From NCBI RefSeq assembly GCF_018336935.1, contig NZ_CP068771.1:1178001-1242000 (forward strand): a DNA stretch of 64,000 bases, read 5' to 3'. Made by a program: the position numbers and the translations under genes. How positions within the stretch are numbered: the stretch's first letter is position 1; every line of letters starts with the position of its first letter. The notes beneath the pieces were generated by a model. That model worked only from the letters and a program-made list of their open reading frames with translations. It was not told the origin of the DNA and ran no database searches. Origin of the DNA: Serratia plymuthica (GTDB taxonomy: Bacteria > Pseudomonadota > Gammaproteobacteria > Enterobacterales > Enterobacteriaceae). Below, in pieces: positions 25,727 through 35,336 of this stretch.

Positions 25727-25745
25727 ACCGCAGGCAACATCAACA

Positions 25746-25775
25746 GGCGCTGTCGCAAGACGGCGCTTTTTTTTT
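25746..25775 (+). terminator. Rho-independent terminator of yehS
   Basis: GCGCTGTC, loop GCAA, GACGGCGC (8 bp with one G-T pair) followed by nine T residues, 20 bp after the yehS stop. Confidence 0.85.
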
Positions 25776-25796
25776 GCCCCTTTTTTGTCCGGCGAT

Positions 25797-25813
25797 TGCT
25801 CGCCGCTGGTGCA
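25797..25813. promoter_or_regulatory. Possible NtrC site upstream of the urea amidolyase promoter
   Basis: TGCTCG-N5-GGTGCA compares with the NtrC palindrome TGCACC-N5-GGTGCA (10 of 12 positions). It lies about 80 bp upstream of the -24 element at 25877, a normal enhancer distance for NtrC. Confidence 0.4.
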
Positions 25814-25874
25814 GGTTTTTTACTCTCCCGTCATAAGTTTTAATTATAATTTATTGAAATCAGTGGATTAAAAA

Positions 25875-25891
25875 TTGGCACGCCGGTTGCT
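25875..25891 (+). promoter_or_regulatory. Sigma-54 promoter of the urea amidolyase operon
   Basis: TTGGCACG-N4-TTGCT matches the -24/-12 consensus YTGGCACG-N4-TTGCW at every defined position. The GG and GC dinucleotides are spaced correctly, and the expected start is near 25902, 30 bp before the allophanate hydrolase start codon. Confidence 0.85.
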
Positions 25892-25931
25892 CTATTGAAT
25901 CCCATCTTGTGTACTAGATGGAATTCAGACG

Positions 25932-27782
25932 ATGACCCAGCCAGTTAAACAACGCGGTTTCACCCTCAGTGAATGGCAGCACCATTATCACACCAGGCCG
26001 GCCGGTGAGCGCATGGCCTGTGTGCGCGCCACGCTGGAGGCGCTGACGTCGGGCCTGAGCCTGGCCGACAACGCCTGGCTTTACCTTGCCACCGCCGCGC
26101 AGTTGGACGCGCAATACCGACAACTGGCGCAGCAACTGGACGCGGTCGCCGGGGATATCAGCCGCCTGCCGCTGTTCGGCGTGCCCTTTGCGGTTAAAGA
26201 CAATATCGACGTCGGCGGCTGGCCGACCAGCGCCGCCTGCCCGGAATTTACCTACCAGGCCGCAGAGGATGCCAGGGTCGTCGCCAATCTGCGCGCCGCC
26301 GGTGCCATCGTTATCGGTAAAACCAACCTCGATCAGTTCGCCACCGGCCTGGTCGGCACCCGCTCACCGCACGGTGCGGTGGTCAACAGCTTTGACAGCC
26401 GCTACGTCAGCGGCGGCTCCAGTTCCGGTTCGGCCTCGGTGGTGGCGCGCGGCCTGACGCCGTTCTCGCTGGGTACCGATACCGCAGGCTCCGGGCGCGT
26501 TCCGGCGGGGTTCAACAATATCGTCGGTCTGAAGCCGACCAAAGGCTGGCTGTCGAACCGTGGCGTGGTGCCTGCGTGCCGCCTGAATGACACCGTCTCG
26601 GTATTTGCCCTGACGGTGGCGGATGCCGCTCTGGTGGCCGAGCAGGCCGGCGGTTATGACGCCGCCGATGCCTATTCGCGCATCAACCCTCGCACCGCCC
26701 CGGCGGATTTGCCCGCCGCGCCGCGTTTTGCGGTCCCCGCGCAACCCGAGTTTTTCGGCGACGCGCAGGCCGAGCAGGCGTTTCAACGGGCGCTGGCGCA
26801 GTTGCAACGCTGCGGCGTAGCGCTTGAAGCCATAGACTTCACCCCCTTTCACCAACTGGCCGAGCAGCTCTATTACGGCCCCTGGGTCGCGGAGCGCACC
26901 GTGGCGGTCGAGGCGATGCTGAACAGCGATCCTCAGGCCATCAACCCGGTGGTGCGCGGCATCCTCAATAACGGCCTTAAGTACAGCGCCTGCGACGCCT
27001 ACAAGGCGGAATACCTGCGTGCCGAGCTGGCGCGGGAAATTGGCCAACGGCTGGCGCAGTACGACGCGCTGGTGGTGCCGACGTCGCCGACGCTGCGCAC
27101 GTTGGCGGAAATGGAGCAGGAGCCGGTGTTGTTCAATTCGCAATTCGGTACCTACACCAACTTTACCAACCTGGCCGATCTGAGTGCGCTGGCCTTGCCT
27201 GCGCCGATGCGCGACGACGGCCTGCCTGCCGGCATCACGCTGATCGCGCCGGCCTGGCACGATCGTGCGCTGGCGGCCTTCGGCCTGCGCTGGCAACAGG
27301 CTCAGAACCTGCCGCTCGGCGCCACCGGCCGCGTGCTGCCGCCGCCACCGCCGCTGACGCCGTCGGTGGAACATGTGCGGGTGGCGGTGGTGGGCGCTCA
27401 CCTCAGCGGTATGCCGCTGAATGCCCAGCTTACCCAGCGCGATGCGGTATGGGTGGAGCAAACCGCCACCGCGCCGTGCTACCGGCTATACGCCCTGGCC
27501 AATACTCAGCCGCCCAAACCGGGGCTGGTCAAAACCGGGCAGGGGGCCGCCATCAGCGTTGAGCTGTGGGACATCCCGCTGGCGCGTTTCGGCGAATTTG
27601 TCGCGGAGATCCCCGCGCCGCTGGGCATCGGCACGCTGCTGCTGGCGGATGGCCGCCGGGTAAAAGGCTTTATCTGCGAACCCTGGGCGCTGGAAGGCGC
27701 ATTGGATATCACTGAATTTGGCGGCTGGCGCAACTATACCCGTCATCTTTCCGACCCTGGCGTATCGGGTATCGTTTTATGA
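25932..27782 (+). CDS. atzF: Allophanate hydrolase
   Basis: Hydrolyses allophanate to ammonia and CO2, the second step of urea amidolyase. 616 residues. The amidase domain (about 1-460) carries the Ser-cisSer-Lys triad: lysine in PFAVKDNIDVGG, then SGGSSSGSASVVARG and SLGTDTAGSGRVPAG. The C-terminal domain (about 470-616) is the second catalytic domain found in full-length AtzF and Dur1,2 (LPLARFGEFVAEIP-like segment, GWRNYTRHL). It sits 10 bp before the urea carboxylase gene. Confidence 0.94.
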   Translation: MTQPVKQRGFTLSEWQHHYHTRPAGERMACVRATLEALTSGLSLADNAWLYLATAAQLDAQYRQLAQQLDAVAGDISRLPLFGVPFAVKDNIDVGGWPTSAACPEFTYQAAEDARVVANLRAAGAIVIGKTNLDQFATGLVGTRSPHGAVVNSFDSRYVSGGSSSGSASVVARGLTPFSLGTDTAGSGRVPAGFNNIVGLKPTKGWLSNRGVVPACRLNDTVSVFALTVADAALVAEQAGGYDAADAYSRINPRTAPADLPAAPRFAVPAQPEFFGDAQAEQAFQRALAQLQRCGVALEAIDFTPFHQLAEQLYYGPWVAERTVAVEAMLNSDPQAINPVVRGILNNGLKYSACDAYKAEYLRAELAREIGQRLAQYDALVVPTSPTLRTLAEMEQEPVLFNSQFGTYTNFTNLADLSALALPAPMRDDGLPAGITLIAPAWHDRALAAFGLRWQQAQNLPLGATGRVLPPPPPLTPSVEHVRVAVVGAHLSGMPLNAQLTQRDAVWVEQTATAPCYRLYALANTQPPKPGLVKTGQGAAISVELWDIPLARFGEFVAEIPAPLGIGTLLLADGRRVKGFICEPWALEGALDITEFGGWRNYTRHLSDPGVSGIVL

Positions 27783-27792
27783 GGATTGAATA

Positions 27793-30700
27793 ATGTTTAC
27801 CACAGTATTGATAGCCAACCGCGGCGAAATTGCCTGCCGCGCGATCCGTACCCTGAAACGTCTGGGCGTGACCAGCGTGGCGGTTTATTCCGATGCCGAC
27901 CGCAATGCGCCACATGTCACCGAGGCCGATCTGGCGGTGGCGCTCGGCGGCGAAAAGGCTGCCGACAGCTACCTGTGCATTGACAAAATCCTCGCCGCCG
28001 CAGCGGAAACCGGCGCGCAGGCGATCTACCCCGGCTACGGTTTTCTCTCCGAGAGCGCCGAATTCGCCGATGCCTGCGAAGCGGTGGGCATCGCCTTTAT
28101 CGGGCCGACGGCGGCGCAGATCCGTGAGTTCGGCCTGAAGCACCGGGCGCGTGAACTGGCGGCGGTGGCGCAGGTGCCGATGACGCCGGGCACCGGCCTG
28201 CTGGGCAGCATTGAGGAGGCGGTCACTGCCGCCGCGCGGATTGGCTACCCGGTCATGTTGAAAAGCACCGCCGGCGGTGGCGGCATTGGCCTGACCCGCT
28301 GCGACGACGAAGCGGCGCTGCGCGAAGCTTACGACAGCGTAAAACGGCTGGGCGAGCAGTTCTTCCGCGACTCCGGGGCCTTTATCGAGCGCTTTGTCGA
28401 TCAGGCGCGCCATGTGGAAGTGCAAATCTTTGGCGACGGCCAGGGCCGGGTGGCGGCGCTCGGCGAGCGCGATTGCTCGCTGCAGCGCCGTAACCAGAAG
28501 GTGGTGGAAGAAACCCCGGCGCCGAACCTGCCGGCGGCGACCCGTCAGGCGTTGCATCAGGCGGCGGTAGCGCTGGGTGAATCGGTGAATTACCGCAGCG
28601 CCGGCACCGTGGAATTTATCTACGACGGTGCGCGCGACGAGTTCTATTTCCTCGAGGTAAACACCCGTTTGCAGGTGGAACATCCGGTGACCGAAATGGT
28701 GACCGGGCTGGATCTGATCGAGTGCATGTTGCAGGTGGCGGCGGGCGATGCGCTGGACTGGACGGCGCTGCAACGCGCGCCGCAGGGAGCCTCGATCGAA
28801 GTGCGCATCTATGCCGAAGATCCGCTGAAGAATTTCCAGCCCAGCCCCGGTGTGCTGACCGAGGTGCATTTCCCGGATAACGTGCGCGTCGACGGCTGGG
28901 TGGCGACCGGCAGTGAAGTGTCGGCATTTTACGACCCGATGATCGCCAAACTGATCGTCCACGGCGAAGATCGCCAACAGGCGCTGGAGAAAATGCGCGC
29001 CGTGCTAGGCGCGACCCGTTTGCACGGCATCGCCACCAATCTCGATTACCTGCGTCAGGTGATCGCCACGGCGCAATTCCAGAGCGGCGAAGTCTGGACC
29101 CGCATGCTGGACAGCTTCCGCTTCCAGCCCGCCAGCATTGAAGTGCTGCAACCGGGCACCTACAGCAGCGTGCAGGATTATCCGGGCCGTCTTGGCTATT
29201 GGGATATCGGCGTGCCGCCTTCCGGGCCGATGGACGACTTCGCTTTCCGGCTGGCCAACCGCATTGTCGGCAATCACCCGAGCGCCGCCGGGCTGGAGTT
29301 TACTTTGCAGGGGCCGACCTTGCGCTTCCATTGCGACGCGATCATCGCCCTGACCGGCGCCGACTGCCCGGCGAACCTGGATGGGGAAGCGGTGGCCTAC
29401 TGGCAGCCGGTTGCGGTTCGCGCCGGGCAGGTACTGAGCTTAGGCCGCGCCGCGCACGGTTGCCGCACCTATCTGGCGGTGCGTAATGGGTTCGACGTGC
29501 CGGTGTATCTGGGCAGCCGCTCGACCTTCGCCCTCGGGCAGTTTGGCGGCCACGCCGGGCGTACCCTGCGGGTCGCCGATATGCTGGCGGTGTCCCAGCC
29601 TGCGCTGGCAGCCAGCACCACCCCGGCGCCCATCGCGGCACCGCAGGCGATGGACGACAGCCTGATCCCGCAATACGGCAACCTGTGGAACATCGGCGTG
29701 CTTTATGGCCCGCACGGCGCGCCGGATTTCTTTACCCCGGAGTCGATCGACACTTTCTTTGCCGCCGAATGGCAGGTGCACTACAACTCCAACCGGCTGG
29801 GCGTGCGCCTGTCGGGGCCGAAACCCGACTGGGCGCGGCAGGACGGCGGCGAAGCCGGGCTGCACCCGTCTAACGTACATGACTGCGAGTACGCCATAGG
29901 TTCGATTAATTTCACCGGCGATTTCCCGGTGATCCTCACCCGCGACGGGCCGAGCCTGGGCGGTTTCGTCTGCCCGGTGACCATCGCCAAAGCCGAGCTG
30001 TGGAAGGTGGGACAGGTGAAGCCGGGCGACCGCATTCGCTTCCACCCTATCGGCTTCAAACAGGCGCAATCGCTGGAGCAGGCGCAGCTTGGCAGCATCG
30101 AAGCGCTGGCGGCGGTGAAGGCGATAACCCTGCCGACGCCGAATCTGGCGCCGGGCGCCACGGCTTCTGCCGCTATCGTCGCCGCGTTGCCGGCCGGAGA
30201 CGGGCGCCCCTCGGTCGTCTATCGCCAGGCCGGGGACGGCTACATTTTGATGGAGTACGGCGACAACCTGCTCGATCTGGCGTTGCGGCTGCGCATTCAT
30301 CTGCTTATGCAATCGCTCAAACAGGACGCGATCCCCGGCGTTGAGGAACTGGCTCCGGGCGTGCGTTCGCTGCAGATCCGTTACGACAGCCGCACTATCG
30401 GCCAGGCCGATTTGCTCCAGCGCCTGCTGGCGCGTGAACAAGCGCTGGGCGACGTCAGCCGCCTGAAGGTGCCGACGCGCACGGTTTATCTGCCGATGGC
30501 GTTTGAAGACTCCGCCACCCTGGGCGCGGTGGAGCGCTATAGCCAGACGGTACGCAGCTCTGCGCCCTGGCTGCCGAACAACGTCGATTTTATCCAGCGC
30601 ATCAATGGCCTCAGCCACCGCGAACAGGTGCGCGACATTATCTTCGACGCCAGCTATTTGATCCTCGGATTGGGTGACGTCTATCTCGGCGCGCCGTGCG

Positions 30701-31416
30701 CGGTGCCGATTGATCCGCGCCACCGGCTGCTCAGCTCCAAATACAACCCGGCGCGCACCCATACCGCCGAAGGCACGGTCGGCATCGGCGGCATGTACAT
30801 GTGCATTTATGGCATGGACTCGCCGGGCGGTTATCAACTGGTCGGGCGCACGCTGCCGATCTGGAACAAATTCCTCAAAAACCCGCAGTTCAACGCCGGA
30901 GAGCCCTGGTTGCTGCACTTCTTCGATCAGGTGCGTTTCTACCCGGTCAGCGAGCAGGAACTGGATGAGCAGCGCGAGGCGTTCCGTGAAGGGCGCGCGC
31001 AGGTCCGCATCGAGAACAGCGAATTCGACTTTGCCGAGTACACCCGTTTTCTGGCGGACAACGCCGAAGACATCGCCGCATTTCAGCAGCGCCAGCAGCA
31101 GGCATTCAACCATGAAGTGACGCTCTGGCAGGCGCAGGAGAGCGAAGCCGAGGCGCAATTGCTGCCGCCACAGACGGATGAGGAAGAGGTCGACGGCTAT
31201 CTGGTCAGCGCCGATCTGAACGGCAACGTGTGGAAGATCCTGGTGGAGCCGGGGCAGGCGGTGGAAGCCGGCCAGCCGCTGATTGTGGTCGAGGCGATGA
31301 AAATGGAACTGGCGGTCACCGCGCCGCGCGCCGGGATCATCAAACGCATCGGTTGCCAGCAAGGGCGGCCGGTGGGGCCTGGTGATGCTCTGCTGTGGCT
31401 GGAACACGCCAGCTAG
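27793..31416 (+). CDS. uca: Urea carboxylase (biotin-dependent)
   Basis: ATP- and biotin-dependent carboxylation of urea to allophanate. 1207 residues, the usual length. Order: biotin carboxylase (about 1-445; ATP-grasp STAGGGGIGLTRC, EVNTRLQVEHPVTEM), KipA/AHS2 carboxyltransferase half (about 450-770; YSSVQDYPGRLGYWDIG), KipI/AHS1 half (about 800-1090; YILMEYGDNLLDLALR), and a biotinyl domain with VEAMKMEL, the biotinylated lysine being K1170. GAGGA precedes the ATG. Co-transcribed with allophanate hydrolase from the sigma-54 promoter. Confidence 0.96.
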   Translation: MFTTVLIANRGEIACRAIRTLKRLGVTSVAVYSDADRNAPHVTEADLAVALGGEKAADSYLCIDKILAAAAETGAQAIYPGYGFLSESAEFADACEAVGIAFIGPTAAQIREFGLKHRARELAAVAQVPMTPGTGLLGSIEEAVTAAARIGYPVMLKSTAGGGGIGLTRCDDEAALREAYDSVKRLGEQFFRDSGAFIERFVDQARHVEVQIFGDGQGRVAALGERDCSLQRRNQKVVEETPAPNLPAATRQALHQAAVALGESVNYRSAGTVEFIYDGARDEFYFLEVNTRLQVEHPVTEMVTGLDLIECMLQVAAGDALDWTALQRAPQGASIEVRIYAEDPLKNFQPSPGVLTEVHFPDNVRVDGWVATGSEVSAFYDPMIAKLIVHGEDRQQALEKMRAVLGATRLHGIATNLDYLRQVIATAQFQSGEVWTRMLDSFRFQPASIEVLQPGTYSSVQDYPGRLGYWDIGVPPSGPMDDFAFRLANRIVGNHPSAAGLEFTLQGPTLRFHCDAIIALTGADCPANLDGEAVAYWQPVAVRAGQVLSLGRAAHGCRTYLAVRNGFDVPVYLGSRSTFALGQFGGHAGRTLRVADMLAVSQPALAASTTPAPIAAPQAMDDSLIPQYGNLWNIGVLYGPHGAPDFFTPESIDTFFAAEWQVHYNSNRLGVRLSGPKPDWARQDGGEAGLHPSNVHDCEYAIGSINFTGDFPVILTRDGPSLGGFVCPVTIAKAELWKVGQVKPGDRIRFHPIGFKQAQSLEQAQLGSIEALAAVKAITLPTPNLAPGATASAAIVAALPAGDGRPSVVYRQAGDGYILMEYGDNLLDLALRLRIHLLMQSLKQDAIPGVEELAPGVRSLQIRYDSRTIGQADLLQRLLAREQALGDVSRLKVPTRTVYLPMAFEDSATLGAVERYSQTVRSSAPWLPNNVDFIQRINGLSHREQVRDIIFDASYLILGLGDVYLGAPCAVPIDPRHRLLSSKYNPARTHTAEGTVGIGGMYMCIYGMDSPGGYQLVGRTLPIWNKFLKNPQFNAGEPWLLHFFDQVRFYPVSEQELDEQREAFREGRAQVRIENSEFDFAEYTRFLADNAEDIAAFQQRQQQAFNHEVTLWQAQESEAEAQLLPPQTDEEEVDGYLVSADLNGNVWKILVEPGQAVEAGQPLIVVEAMKMELAVTAPRAGIIKRIGCQQGRPVGPGDALLWLEHAS

Positions 31417-31525
31417 CCTGCCGTGCTGGCCATTTTGAGATTGGGCAGCACTCAAAATGACAGCGCTCGCCGTGGCTAGCCCTGGTTTTGAGCGAGAAGT
31501 TCACGGGAGCAAATCGAGGAAAACT

Positions 31526-32215
31526 ATGCAAATCACCAATAACCGCAGCAAGGCGCGGCCGGAGGGGCTGGCGGAGCGTATCTACCTCCAGCTCAAGGAT
31601 GACATCTTTGAATTTCATCTGCTGCCGGGCGATCGCTTCAGCGAAAACGAAGTGGCGCTGCGCATGGACGTCAGCCGTACGCCGGTGCGCCAGGCGCTGT
31701 TCTGGCTGGAGCGCGAGGGCTACGTCGAAGTGCATTTTCGCAGCGGCTGGCAGGTGCGCCCCTTCGATTTCGACTACTTCGAGCAACTCTACGATCTGCG
31801 CATCGTGCTGGAGTGCGAAGCGGTCAAACGGCTGTGCGCTCGCCCGGCGGGAGAAGTTCCGCCGCCGCTGGCGGCGCTCAATGGCTTCTGGATCGACGAG
31901 CCGCGGCTGGAGGACGGCAAAACCGTCTCGCTGCACGACGAGCAGTTCCATATGACGCTGGTGGAAGCGGCGGGCAACGGGGAAATGGCGCGCATTCATC
32001 GCGACCTGACCGAGAAGATCCGCATCATCCGCCGGCTGGACTTCACCCAGGGAACCCGGGTCGAGGCCACCTATAACGAACACGCCGCCATTCTGCGGGC
32101 GATCTTGCAACACCAGACCGAGGAGGCGCAAACGCTGCTCAGCAACCACATAGCCGTCAGCAAGGCGGAAGTACGGAAAATAACCCTGCATATGTTGCAC
32201 CAGGCAAGGCTCTAG
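31526..32215 (+). CDS. GntR/FCD-family regulator in the urea locus
   Basis: A 229-residue regulator. Winged helix SERIYLQLKDDIFEFHLLPG-like region at about 15-75 with FSENEVALRMDVSRTPVRQA. The FCD effector domain holds FEQLYDLRIVLECEAVKRLC, LHDEQFHMTLVEAAGN and TYNEHAAILRAILQHQ. GAGGA lies 5 bp before the ATG. Placed between the urea-splitting enzymes and the Urt transporter, it probably responds to urea, allophanate or a nitrogen compound and tunes both. Confidence 0.88.
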   Translation: MQITNNRSKARPEGLAERIYLQLKDDIFEFHLLPGDRFSENEVALRMDVSRTPVRQALFWLEREGYVEVHFRSGWQVRPFDFDYFEQLYDLRIVLECEAVKRLCARPAGEVPPPLAALNGFWIDEPRLEDGKTVSLHDEQFHMTLVEAAGNGEMARIHRDLTEKIRIIRRLDFTQGTRVEATYNEHAAILRAILQHQTEEAQTLLSNHIAVSKAEVRKITLHMLHQARL

Positions 32216-32217
32216 CA

Positions 32218-32342
32218 ATAACCCGTCGTCTTTCGAGCTGCAGCGTTGTTGGCTGCGGGCGCTCACCCCGGTCACTTACTTGAGTAAGCTCCCGGGGACT
32301 CCCGCCCTTGCCGCCTGGCTGCGACTCGAAATCCATAGGGTT
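32218..32342. repeat. ERIC/IRU intergenic repeat between the GntR gene and urtA
   Basis: A 125-bp full-length element: ends ATAACCCGTCGTC and CCATAGGGTTA, core GCTCACCCCGG-TCACTTACTTGAGTAAGC. It fills most of the gap before urtA. Confidence 0.85.
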
Positions 32343-32393
32343 AGTTTTTCTTAACGAAGGTTGGTTTCCTAACATTCACCGGGAGTTTGAATT

Positions 32394-33662
32394 ATGCAAC
32401 GTCGTCACTTTATAAAAGCTTTTGCGTTGTCCGCCACCGTGATCGGCATGGGTATGGCCTGGAGCGCGCAGGCGGCCGATACCATTAAAATCGGTATCCT
32501 GAGCTCGCTGTCAGGCACCATGGCTATCTCTGAAACGCCGCTGAAAGACGTGGCGCTGATGACCATTGATGACATTAACGCCAAGGGGGGCGTACTGGGC
32601 AAAAAACTCGAGCCGGTGGTGGTGGATCCCGCCTCCAACTGGCCGCTGTTCGCCGAAAAGGCGCGCCAGTTGCTGACCCAGGATAAAGTGGCGGCGGTGT
32701 TCGGTTGCTGGACGTCGGTGTCGCGCAAATCGGTACTGCCGGTGTTTGAAGAACTGAACGGGCTGCTGTTCTACCCGGTGCAATACGAAGGGGAAGAGAT
32801 GTCGCCAAACGTGTTCTACACCGGCGCCGCCCCTAACCAGCAGGCGATCCCGGCGGTGGAATACCTGCTGAGTGAAGACGGCGGTTCGGCCAAGCGCTTC
32901 TTCCTGCTGGGTACCGATTATGTGTATCCGCGCACCACCAACAAGATCCTGCGCGCCTTCCTGCACACTAAAGGGATCCAGGACAAGGACATCGAAGAAG
33001 TCTATACGCCGTTCGGCTACAGCGATTACCAGACCATCGTCGCCAACATCAAGAAATTCTCCGCCGGCGGCAAAACGGCGGTGATCTCTACCATCAACGG
33101 CGACTCCAACGTGCCGTTCTACAAAGAGCTGGCCAATCAGGGCATCAAGGCCACCGACGTGCCGGTGATCGCCTTCTCGGTGGGTGAAGAAGAACTGCGC
33201 GGCATCGACACCAAACCGCTGGTGGGCAACCTGGCGGCCTGGAACTACTTCGAGTCGGTGGATAACCCGACCAACAAGCAGTTCGTCAGCGAATGGAAAG
33301 CCTACGCCAAGGCGCACAACCTGCCGAACTACGCCACTGCCGTGACCAACGATCCGATGGAAGCCACCTATGTCGGTATCCACATGTGGGCGCAGGCTGT
33401 CGAGAAAGCCGGCACCACCGACGTCGACAAGGTGCGTGCGGCGATGGCGGGGCAGACCTTTGCCGCGCCGTCGGGCTTCACGCTGACCATGGATGCCACC
33501 AACCATCACCTGCACAAGCCGGTGATGATCGGTGAGATTGAAGGCAACGGCCAGTTCAACGTGGTGTGGCAGACCGATGCCCCGGTGCGCGCACAGCCGT
33601 GGAGCCCGTACATCGCCGGCAACGACAAAAAGCCGGATCACCCGGTAAAAGGCGGTAAGTAA
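32394..33662 (+). CDS. urtA: Urea ABC transporter substrate-binding protein UrtA
   Basis: Periplasmic urea receptor, 422 residues. The N-terminus MQRRHFIKAFALSATVIGMG, ending AQA-ADT, carries a twin-arginine-like RRHFIK motif, so export by Tat is likely. Family segments include IGILSSLSGTMAISETPLKD, AVFGCWTSVSRKSVLPVFEE, LLFYPVQYEGEEMSPNVFYT and GDSNVPFYKELANQG. First of urtABCDE. An ERIC element immediately upstream separates it from the regulator gene. Confidence 0.95.
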   Translation: MQRRHFIKAFALSATVIGMGMAWSAQAADTIKIGILSSLSGTMAISETPLKDVALMTIDDINAKGGVLGKKLEPVVVDPASNWPLFAEKARQLLTQDKVAAVFGCWTSVSRKSVLPVFEELNGLLFYPVQYEGEEMSPNVFYTGAAPNQQAIPAVEYLLSEDGGSAKRFFLLGTDYVYPRTTNKILRAFLHTKGIQDKDIEEVYTPFGYSDYQTIVANIKKFSAGGKTAVISTINGDSNVPFYKELANQGIKATDVPVIAFSVGEEELRGIDTKPLVGNLAAWNYFESVDNPTNKQFVSEWKAYAKAHNLPNYATAVTNDPMEATYVGIHMWAQAVEKAGTTDVDKVRAAMAGQTFAAPSGFTLTMDATNHHLHKPVMIGEIEGNGQFNVVWQTDAPVRAQPWSPYIAGNDKKPDHPVKGGK

Positions 33663-33710
33663 CCGTCGTCAATCTCGCAGGGGCGCCGCAGGCTGCGCCC
33701 GTCGTAACAG

Positions 33711-33741
33711 GTAGGGTCCGGGCATGCCGCCCGGCCCCTAC
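33711..33741 (+). other. Hairpin between urtA and urtB
   Basis: GTAGGG-T-CCGGGC, loop ATGCC, GCCCGG-C-CCCTAC: 12 bp with one internal mismatch, directly followed by the urtB Shine-Dalgarno sequence GAGGAGG (33743-33749). Likely stabilises or limits transcripts so receptor exceeds permease. Confidence 0.5.
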
Positions 33742-33755
33742 AGAGGAGGCCGCTG

Positions 33756-35336
33756 ATGCAATCCCCATTCTTGTTCCATTTCCGCGCCTGGTTATGGTTG
33801 CTGTGTTGTTTGCCGACGTTCGCGCAGGCGGGGCCGGCCGATGACTTTGCTGCGGCCAATCGTACGCAGCAGGCCAAATTGTTGCAGGCGTGGGCTGCCG
33901 CGCCGGAGGCTGCGCGCCTGCCGTTATTGCAGGGGCTGAAGCAGGAAAACGTGGTGATCGACGAGGCCAAACATGCCTTTATTCAGCAGGGCGACGCTTA
34001 TCACCCGCTGGATGGCGCTGTCCTGCCGGTCGGCACGCCGAAAAAAGTGTGGTTGAACAACCGGCTGCGCATTCTGATCGCCAACGCACTGTCGGCGCAT
34101 CGGCTGGTCAGCGACGATCCTGCAGTGCGTTTACAGGCGGCGCAGGCCCTGCAACGCGAGGCGCAAAGCGATCAGTTGCCGCTGCTGACCCAGCGGCTGG
34201 CGCAGGAAAAAAACGCCCAGGTGCATGATGCGCTGGGCATCGCATTGGCGAATCTGCAATTGGCCGACGCCAATCCACAGGTGCGCCTCAATGCCGTGCG
34301 GCTGCTGGGCAGCTCGGGTGCGCCGGAGACGCAGCCAAGGTTGCAGGCATTGACTGACGCCGCCCACGAGCCGGACGCCGCAGTGCGTGCCGAAGCCTTG
34401 AAAAGCCTGACCAGCGTGAAACACCGGTTGCTGATTGGCGATCTGATCGGCCAGGCGTTTACCGGCCTTTCGCTCGGCTCGATCCTGCTGCTGGCGGCGC
34501 TCGGGTTGGCGATTACCTATGGGTTGCTGGGGGTGATTAACATGGCGCACGGCGAAATGCTGATGCTGGGCGCCTACTCGGCCTACCTGGTTCAGGGGCT
34601 GTTTCAACAGTTTGCGCCGCAGTGGCTAGCGTTGTATCCGCTGGTGGCGCTGCCGGTGGCGTTCGCCATTACCGCCTGCATCGGCATGGCGCTGGAGCGC
34701 ACGGTGATCCGCCACCTGTACGGCCGGCCGCTGGAAACCTTGCTGGCGACCTGGGGCATCAGCCTGGTGCTGATCCAGGGGGTGCGGGTGCTGTTCGGCG
34801 CGCAAAACCTGGAGGTCGCCAACCCGGCCTGGCTGTCGGGCGGCATTCAACTGCTGCCTAACCTGGTGCTGCCGTGGAACCGCATCGCGGTGATCGTGTT
34901 TGTGGTGCTGGTGCTGGCGCTCACCTGGTTGCTGCTGAACAAAACCCGGCTTGGCATGAACGTGCGCGCCGTGACGCAGAACCGTGCAATGGCCGCCTGT
35001 TGCGGCGTGCCCACCGGGCGTGTCGATATGCTGGCGTTCGGTCTGGGATCCGGCATCGCCGGGCTGGGCGGGGTGGCGCTGTCGCAACTGGGCAATGTGG
35101 GGCCGGAGCTGGGCCAGGGCTATATCATCGACTCGTTCCTGGTGGTGGTGCTCGGCGGCGTGGGGCAACTGGCAGGCACCGTGGTGGCGGCCTTTGGCCT
35201 CGGCATCGTCAACAAAATTCTTGAACCGCAGATTGGCGCCGTACTGGGTAAAATCCTGATCCTGGCGTTGATTGTTCTGTTTATTCAAAAACGTCCTCAG
35301 GGGCTGTTCGCCTTCAAGGGCAGGGTGATCGACTGA
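33756..35336 (+). CDS. urtB: Urea ABC transporter permease UrtB
   Basis: Inner-membrane permease, LivH family, 526 residues. A signal-like N-terminus (LWLLCCLPTFAQAG) leads to a 200-residue periplasmic extension with HEAT-like repeats, as is normal for UrtB. The permease core starts near residue 225 (GLSLGSILLLAALGLAITYGLLG) with VINMAHGEMLMLGAYSAYL and GSGIAGLGGVALSQLGNVGP. Its stop shares one base with the urtC start. Confidence 0.94.
   Translation: MQSPFLFHFRAWLWLLCCLPTFAQAGPADDFAAANRTQQAKLLQAWAAAPEAARLPLLQGLKQENVVIDEAKHAFIQQGDAYHPLDGAVLPVGTPKKVWLNNRLRILIANALSAHRLVSDDPAVRLQAAQALQREAQSDQLPLLTQRLAQEKNAQVHDALGIALANLQLADANPQVRLNAVRLLGSSGAPETQPRLQALTDAAHEPDAAVRAEALKSLTSVKHRLLIGDLIGQAFTGLSLGSILLLAALGLAITYGLLGVINMAHGEMLMLGAYSAYLVQGLFQQFAPQWLALYPLVALPVAFAITACIGMALERTVIRHLYGRPLETLLATWGISLVLIQGVRVLFGAQNLEVANPAWLSGGIQLLPNLVLPWNRIAVIVFVVLVLALTWLLLNKTRLGMNVRAVTQNRAMAACCGVPTGRVDMLAFGLGSGIAGLGGVALSQLGNVGPELGQGYIIDSFLVVVLGGVGQLAGTVVAAFGLGIVNKILEPQIGAVLGKILILALIVLFIQKRPQGLFAFKGRVID

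Noticed and set aside
29440..31455. Long 671-codon minus-strand open frame opposite urea carboxylase
   Set aside because: It is antisense to a clear biotin-dependent enzyme in high-GC DNA, lacks domain motifs, and is rich in Arg/Gln/His as expected of a shadow frame.
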